Below are positions 6,248 to 10,639 of a DNA stretch of 10,639 bases, piece after piece. The stretch covers positions 1 to 10,639 of the forward strand of contig CATZKS010000071.1 of NCBI GenBank assembly GCA_958421035.1, given 5' to 3'. This stretch comes from an uncultured Collinsella sp. GTDB lineage: Bacteria > Actinomycetota > Coriobacteriia > Coriobacteriales > Coriobacteriaceae. The number at the start of each line of letters is the position of its first letter. The stretch's first letter is position 1. Under the pieces are notes generated by a model. It did not search any database. It was not told the DNA's origin and saw nothing but the letters and a program-made list of their open reading frames with translations. A program made the translations under genes and the position numbers.

Positions 6248-8608
6248 ATGGATGCCGCAGCCCGTACCGCCCATGATTCCACCCTCCAGCCGTTCTCGGA
6301 GATGGAGCACTATAAGCATGCCGATGAGCTGCCGCCCGAGATTATGGCGGACAGCTACGACAAGCTGGAGCGCCTGTGCCTCAAATATATGAATGAGGAC
6401 GACTTTTCTAAGGTGGAGCAGGCCTATTGCTTTGCCGCCGAGAAGCACTGCAACCAAAAGCGCCGCTCGGGTGAGATGTACATCAACCATCCCGTCGAGG
6501 TGGCCATCATTTTGGCCGATCTCAAGATGGACTGCGATGTGGTGTGCGCCGCGCTGCTGCACGATACCGTTGAGGATACCGAGACCTCGCTTGCCGATGT
6601 TTCCGGTCTGTTTGGCGATACGGTAGCCGAGCTCGTCGATGGCGTGACCAAGCTCACCAACATCGAAGTCGATAGCATGGACGAGAAGCAGGCGCTTACG
6701 CTGCGCAAGATGTTCCTCGCCATGTCCAAGGACATCCGCGTCATTATCGTTAAGCTTGCCGACCGTCTGCACAACATGCGCACCCTTGCAGCCCTGCGTG
6801 AGGACCGTCGTCTGTTTAAGGCCCGCGAGACCATGGACGTGTATGCGCCCCTGGCCGACCGTCTGGGCATGAGCTCTATTAAGTGGGAGCTCGAGGACCT
6901 GTCCTTCTTTTACCTGGAGCCCGACGCCTACCAGCGCATCGCGCGCATGGTGGCGGAGTCGCGTGAGGTCCGTGAGCGCTATCTGGCCGAGACCATCAAG
7001 ACGCTCACCGACGAGCTCAACCGCATTGGCCTGGAAGGCTTCCAGATCAACGGCCGTTCCAAACACTATTGGTCCATCTACCAAAAGATGAAGCGCAAGG
7101 GCAAGGAATTCTCCGAGATCTACGACCTAGTGGCACTGCGCGTCATCACGCATTCGGTGCGCGATTGCTACTCCACGCTCGGCGCGGTGCATACGCTGTG
7201 GCACCCCATGCCCGGTCGCTTTAAAGACTATATCGCCATGCCCAAGGTCAATAACTACCAGTCGCTCCATACGACGGTTATCGGCCCCACGGCCCGCCCG
7301 CTCGAGATTCAGATTCGAACCTATGAGATGCATGAGCAGGCCGAGTACGGCATCGCCGCCCACTGGCTGTACAAGAAGTCGGGCGGATCGTCTGCCTCTA
7401 AGACCAACGATGCGCAGCGTCTGGACGACCAGATTAACTGGCTCAAACATTCGCTCGATTGGGCAGCGTCTGATGAGATCACCGACGCCAAGGAATACCT
7501 GCACTCGCTGAAGGTCGATCTGTTCGACCAGGAAATTTTTGTCTTTACGCCCAAGGGCGAGGTCATGGCGCTTCGTGCCGGCTCCACGCCGCTCGACTTT
7601 GCCTATGCCGTTCACACCGAGGTGGGAAACCATTGCGTCGGCGCCAAAATCAACGGTGCGGTGGCTCCGCTCACGCACGAGATCAAGACGGGCGACCGCG
7701 TTGAAATCCTGACTAACAAGAGTTCCAAGCCGTCGCGTGATTGGCTCAAGATCGTCAAGACGCCTTCCGCCAAGTCAAAGATCCGTCGCTACTTTGCCGC
7801 CGCGACTAAGGACGACGACGCTGCCGCCGGCCGCGATATGCTGGCCAAGGACCTGCGCAAGCGCGGGTATGGCATCTCCACGCCGCGCTCCACGCGTGCG
7901 CTCAATGCCGTGGCGGAGCAGTTTAACTTCAAGCAGCTCGAGGACCTGTTTGCCGCCGTCGGTGCCGGCAAGGTTGCCCCGCGCGCTGTGGGCAATAAGG
8001 TCGAGCAAATCTTGGACCCCAAGCCCGAGGAACAGCTCACCAAGGCCGAGGCTATCGCCGAGGTCGTGAAACAGCCGGCCCGCGGCTCCAACCGCAAGCC
8101 GCAAAAGCGTGGCAAGAGCGCAAGTAACGGCATTATCGTTAAGGGCGAGAGCAACAGTGGCCTGCTGGTCCGTCTGGCTCATTGCTGCAACCCCGTGACG
8201 GGCGACGATATCGTCGGCTTCATCACGCGTGGCCGAGGTGTCTCAGTGCATCGCGCCAACTGCCCCAACGTCAAGGGTCTTATGGAACATCCCGAGCGCA
8301 TGATCGATGTGGAGTGGGACGGCGCTGCCGACACCCTCTTCCAGGTCGAGATCGTGGTCGAGTGCCTGGACCGCATGGGCCTGCTCAAGGACGTCACCAT
8401 TGCCATTGGCGATGCAGGCGGCAATATCCTTTCCGCCGCCACCTCGACCAACCGCGAGGGTATTGCGACCCTGCGCTTTATGGTCGAGATTTCGGATGCG
8501 AGCGGCCTGGATCCGCTGCTGGCTTCCATCAGCAGTGTCGATTCGGTCTACGACGCTCGCCGTCTTATGCCCGGCGAGGGCGGAGCGCAACTCAAGCGCC
8601 GTGTGTAG
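6248..8608 (+). CDS. rel: Bifunctional (p)ppGpp synthetase/hydrolase Rel
   Basis: This 786-residue protein is a full-length RelA/SpoT homologue that makes and degrades the stringent-response alarmone (p)ppGpp. The N-terminal HD hydrolase domain (about 50-205) keeps INHP (80-82), HDTVED (105-110, with the metal-binding H105/D106) and the KLADRLHNMRT helix. The synthetase domain (about 240-375) has GRSKHYWSIYQKM, the KGKE stretch (284-287), FKDYIAMPK, YQSLHT (337-342), EIQIRT and EYGIAAHW. The basic KGKE in place of RxKD/ExDD agrees with bifunctional Rel rather than monofunctional RelA. The regulatory half contains a TGS domain (about 427-488), an alpha-helical region, a zinc-finger-type segment with CC at 646-647, H669 and C672, and a C-terminal ACT domain (about 697-775). 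A strong purine-rich ribosome binding site (6231-6242) precedes the ATG. It sits 15 nt after recJ, so the two are probably co-transcribed. Confidence 0.97.
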   Translation: MDAAARTAHDSTLQPFSEMEHYKHADELPPEIMADSYDKLERLCLKYMNEDDFSKVEQAYCFAAEKHCNQKRRSGEMYINHPVEVAIILADLKMDCDVVCAALLHDTVEDTETSLADVSGLFGDTVAELVDGVTKLTNIEVDSMDEKQALTLRKMFLAMSKDIRVIIVKLADRLHNMRTLAALREDRRLFKARETMDVYAPLADRLGMSSIKWELEDLSFFYLEPDAYQRIARMVAESREVRERYLAETIKTLTDELNRIGLEGFQINGRSKHYWSIYQKMKRKGKEFSEIYDLVALRVITHSVRDCYSTLGAVHTLWHPMPGRFKDYIAMPKVNNYQSLHTTVIGPTARPLEIQIRTYEMHEQAEYGIAAHWLYKKSGGSSASKTNDAQRLDDQINWLKHSLDWAASDEITDAKEYLHSLKVDLFDQEIFVFTPKGEVMALRAGSTPLDFAYAVHTEVGNHCVGAKINGAVAPLTHEIKTGDRVEILTNKSSKPSRDWLKIVKTPSAKSKIRRYFAAATKDDDAAAGRDMLAKDLRKRGYGISTPRSTRALNAVAEQFNFKQLEDLFAAVGAGKVAPRAVGNKVEQILDPKPEEQLTKAEAIAEVVKQPARGSNRKPQKRGKSASNGIIVKGESNSGLLVRLAHCCNPVTGDDIVGFITRGRGVSVHRANCPNVKGLMEHPERMIDVEWDGAADTLFQVEIVVECLDRMGLLKDVTIAIGDAGGNILSAATSTNREGIATLRFMVEISDASGLDPLLASISSVDSVYDARRLMPGEGGAQLKRRV

Positions 8609-8641
8609 GTGCGAGAGCCTCTCAGCATCATAGATATTGGT

Positions 8642-8675
8642 TACGTTCGAGGCATCGTTTGGTGCCTCGAGCGTA
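8642..8675 (+). terminator. Hairpin between rel and the MBL gene
   Basis: A 13-bp stem (8642-8654 with 8663-8675) containing one G-U pair has an 8-nt loop and is followed by a short TTTTA tract. It resembles an intrinsic terminator for recJ-rel. It ends only about 6 nt before the ribosome binding site of the next gene, leaving no room for a promoter downstream. The MBL gene must therefore be transcribed through the hairpin, making partial termination (attenuation) or an mRNA-stability role more likely than a clean stop. Confidence 0.55.
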
Positions 8676-8681
8676 TTTTAG

Positions 8682-8689
8682 AAGGAGGG
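8682..8689 (+). promoter_or_regulatory. Strong ribosome binding site that decides the MBL start
   Basis: AAGGAGGG lies 1 nt before an ATG at 8691 and 7 nt before the in-frame ATG at 8697. The first spacing is too short for initiation, so 8697 is the likely start and the protein has 227 residues. Confidence 0.75.
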
Positions 8690-8696
8690 TATGCGC

Positions 8697-9380
8697 ATGG
8701 ACGATATGACTTTGGACCTGACACCCCGAGGCACGGCTTCGATTGAGGCGCTCGTCAACGGCCCGATTCAGACCAACAGCTACGCCGTGATTTCGAATGA
8801 CGAGTGCTTAATCGTCGATCCGGCGTGGGAGGGCGAGCGTCTTGTGGAGCATATCCGCACCGCGCATCCCGAGGTGCGCGTATTCGGGTCTGTCTGCACG
8901 CACGGTCATGCCGACCATGTTGGTGGGGTTGCCGGGGTTCGAGCTGTCGTTGGCGACAGCGCACTATATGAGTTGTGCGCTAAGGACGTGACGGTATCTC
9001 GCGCAAATATCGAGGAGCAGCGCGCCATGTGGGGTATCGAGACGCCCGATCCGGGTGAGCCGACGCGCTTGCTTGCCGAGGGCGATACAATCGAGGTGGG
9101 CGACGTCTGCCTGCAGGTGATCGAGACGCCGGGGCATACGCCGGGCGGCATCGTCCTGTTCGCCGCGACCGAGCAGGGAAACATCGCCTTTGTGGGCGAC
9201 ACGCTTTTCCCGGGCAGCCACGGTCGTACCGATCTTTCCGGCGGTGACGAGGCGGCGATTATGCGCTCGCTCTCCAAACTTGCCAAGATGCTTCCGCCCG
9301 ATACCGTTTGCTTGACGGGCCATGGCGATTCGACCACGATGGCGCGCGAACTTATGCAGAACCCGTTTATGCAGATGTAG
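8697..9380 (+). CDS. MBL-fold metallo-hydrolase (glyoxalase II-like)
   Basis: This 227-residue cytoplasmic protein is a metallo-beta-lactamase-fold hydrolase of the small glyoxalase II-like group. The metal ligands are all visible: HGHADH (residues 69-74), H147 in PGHTPG, D168 in VGDTLF and H209 in TGHG. The GPIQTNSYAV and LIVDPAWEG segments near the N terminus are typical of this group. Such proteins hydrolyse thioesters or related compounds, but the substrate of this subgroup is generally unknown, and the actinobacterial host is unlikely to use glutathione. Its place after rel matches Firmicutes, where a similar MBL gene follows relA and dtd; here dtd is missing. The start at 8697 rests on ribosome-binding-site spacing. 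It ends 194 nt before fba. Confidence 0.92.
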   Translation: MDDMTLDLTPRGTASIEALVNGPIQTNSYAVISNDECLIVDPAWEGERLVEHIRTAHPEVRVFGSVCTHGHADHVGGVAGVRAVVGDSALYELCAKDVTVSRANIEEQRAMWGIETPDPGEPTRLLAEGDTIEVGDVCLQVIETPGHTPGGIVLFAATEQGNIAFVGDTLFPGSHGRTDLSGGDEAAIMRSLSKLAKMLPPDTVCLTGHGDSTTMARELMQNPFMQM

Positions 9381-9506
9381 GCTCGAAGCCGTCTTCCGAA
9401 CCACGAAGACCGCTCAATCGTCAAGCTATTTTCCCCAGTGGGTCGATTCTGTGGGGCAAACGGTCGAAATTTGTCCAATCGGATGGTATTCGTGAACAAA
9501 CAAACG

Positions 9507-9534
9507 TTTATGCTCGGGTATGTCGTGGTAAAAT
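9507..9534 (+). promoter_or_regulatory. Likely fba promoter
   Basis: An extended -10 (TGGTAAAAT, core at 9529-9534) lies about 40 nt before the fba start, with a weak -35 candidate TTTATG at 9507-9512 (16-nt spacer). An 8-bp palindrome AAACGTTT (9502-9509) overlaps the -35 region and could bind a regulator. The rest of the 194-nt gap (9381-9574) shows only a minor 6-bp hairpin (9391-9410). Confidence 0.45.
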
Positions 9535-9574
9535 CTCAGGCGTTATCGGAGCAACCTTACAGGAGGTTTCTTTT

Positions 9575-10441
9575 ATGCTCGTCAACGCAGCAGACATGCT
9601 CAAGAAGGCCGAGGCCGGCAAGTATGGTCTCGGTGCCTTCAACACCAACAACCTCGAGTGGACCCTGGCTATTCTCCAGGCCGCCGAGGAGGCCAAGTCT
9701 CCGCTGATCCTTCAGTGCACCGCTGGTGCCGCTAAGTGGATGGGCGGTTTCAAGGTCTGCGCCGACATGGTCAAGGCTGCCGTCGAGGCCACGGGCGTTA
9801 CCGTTCCCGTCGCCCTTCACCTCGATCACGGTTCTTACGAGGACTGCTTCAAGTGCATCGAGGCCGGCTTCACGTCCATCATGTATGACGGCTCTCACGA
9901 GGAGACCTTCCAGCTTAACCTCGACCGCACCAAGGAGCTCGTTGAGCTTGCCCACTCCAAGGGTATGTCCATCGAGGCCGAGGTCGGCGGCATCGGCGGC
10001 ACCGAGGACGGCGTGACCTCCAGCGGCGAGCTCGCTGATCCTGCTGAGTGCAAGCAGATTGCTGACCTGGGCGTCGACTTCCTTGCCTGCGGTATCGGCA
10101 ACATCCACGGCGTGTACCCTGCCGACTGGGCTGGCCTTTCCTTCGAGCGTCTGGGCGAGATCAAGGCTCAGACCGGCGACCTGCCCCTCGTCCTGCACGG
10201 TGGCACCGGCATCCCCGAGGATCAGATCAAGAAGGCCATCTCCCTGGGTATCTCCAAGATCAACGTCAACACCGATCTGCAGCTCGTTTTCGCCAAGGGC
10301 GTTCGCGAGTACATCGAGGCCGGCAAGGATCAGCAGGGCAAGGGCTTTGACCCCCGCAAGCTCCTCAAGCCTGGTCGCGACAACATCGTTGCCCGCACCA
10401 AGGAGCTCATGGAGGAGTTTGGCTCCGTCAACAAGGCGTAA
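9575..10441 (+). CDS. fba: Class II fructose-1,6-bisphosphate aldolase
   Basis: This 288-residue zinc-dependent aldolase reversibly splits fructose 1,6-bisphosphate into glyceraldehyde 3-phosphate and dihydroxyacetone phosphate in glycolysis and gluconeogenesis. Signatures are GAFNTNN (20-26), HLDHG (82-86, with catalytic D84 and zinc ligand H85), EAEVGGIGG (134-142), GNIHG (175-179, zinc ligand H178), LHGGTG (207-212, zinc ligand H208) and INVNTDLQ (229-236). The length is typical of the FbaA/GatY-type branch; a tagatose-bisphosphate aldolase is the main alternative, but no tagatose or galactitol genes are nearby. The ATG at 9575 has a consensus AGGAGG (9561-9566) 8 nt upstream and begins where homology begins; the open frame extends back into the MBL gene without homology. 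Codon use is strongly biased to C-ending codons (AAG, GAG, CTC, ATC), as expected of a highly expressed gene. It has its own promoter and terminator, suggesting a single-gene unit. Confidence 0.96.
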   Translation: MLVNAADMLKKAEAGKYGLGAFNTNNLEWTLAILQAAEEAKSPLILQCTAGAAKWMGGFKVCADMVKAAVEATGVTVPVALHLDHGSYEDCFKCIEAGFTSIMYDGSHEETFQLNLDRTKELVELAHSKGMSIEAEVGGIGGTEDGVTSSGELADPAECKQIADLGVDFLACGIGNIHGVYPADWAGLSFERLGEIKAQTGDLPLVLHGGTGIPEDQIKKAISLGISKINVNTDLQLVFAKGVREYIEAGKDQQGKGFDPRKLLKPGRDNIVARTKELMEEFGSVNKA

Positions 10442-10461
10442 GCGTCGCTAAACTTCCCGCC

Positions 10462-10560
10462 GGAAGCCCCGTCCCCCTACACTGTTTCCTTTGCGCTCAC
10501 CTGGCTTCGCCAGAAGTCGCGCCAAGGAAACAGTTCCGGGGGATGGGGCTTCCTTTGTTT
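10462..10560 (+). terminator. Very long multi-segment terminator hairpin after fba
   Basis: Nearly the whole of 10462-10553 folds on itself. The outer stem pairs 10462-10477 with 10538-10553 (16 bp, one G-U). The middle stem pairs 10481-10491 with 10524-10534 (11 bp, perfect). GCGC at 10493-10496 pairs with 10519-10522, and a 5-bp tip pairs 10501-10505 with 10509-10513. TTTGTTT follows at 10554-10560, the U-tract of an intrinsic terminator for fba. On the other strand no T-run follows, so it is one-directional. A competing CTTCC at 10453-10457 could pair with the base of the left arm. The remaining 79 nt to the window end show no gene. Confidence 0.85.
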
Positions 10561-10639
10561 AACGCCGCAGGGTTACTGGGCTGAATTTATTTATTGACTA
10601 CCGTTCGGCGGTGTTGATGGCTCCCTTGTTGGGGCTTTC

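Noticed and set aside
9308..9574. Long N-terminal extension of fba reaching into the MBL gene
   Set aside because: It overlaps the MBL gene in another frame, lacks aldolase homology and covers the likely fba promoter; AGGAGG marks the start at 9575.

Overview
This window is high-GC bacterial chromosomal DNA with dense, ordinary-looking coding. Protein content and style suggest a Coriobacteriia gut actinobacterium, most likely Collinsella or a close relative. That assignment rests on recognising protein families and base composition, not on a marker gene. There is no rRNA, tRNA, CRISPR array, integrase or transposase.

Layout. (1) Positions 1-160 hold no gene but contain a perfect 22-bp inverted repeat just upstream of cutC. 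(2) cutC (161-838) is followed 3 nt later by a GalT-like DUF4931 protein (842-1642) whose ribosome binding site lies inside cutC, so the two form a tight pair. (3) A BASS-family (bile acid:sodium symporter-like) membrane transporter (2668-1670, minus strand) converges on that pair. (4) A 276-nt divergent region separates the transporter from a plus-strand block. It holds a TATAAT promoter element, a palindrome and a possible 21-codon upstream ORF. (5) The plus-strand block is recJ fused to a RecQ-like helicase (2945-6232), then rel (6248-8608), then an MBL-fold hydrolase (8697-9380). (6) Class II fructose-bisphosphate aldolase (9575-10441) has its own likely promoter and ends in a very long hairpin terminator.

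How the genes relate. recJ-rel-MBL is a cut-down version of the recJ-apt-relA-dtd-MBL neighbourhood known from Firmicutes: apt and dtd are absent here. The block joins single-strand DNA processing with (p)ppGpp stringent-response control. Fba serves glycolysis and gluconeogenesis and appears to be an independent, highly expressed unit. The cutC/DUF4931 pair has no experimentally clear role.

The most notable items are the RecJ-RecQ-like fusion in one 1095-residue chain, the 22-bp inverted repeat next to cutC, the hairpin occupying the leader of the MBL gene, and the short ORF overlapping the recJ start. I do not see a clearly new multi-gene system; most of the window is housekeeping.
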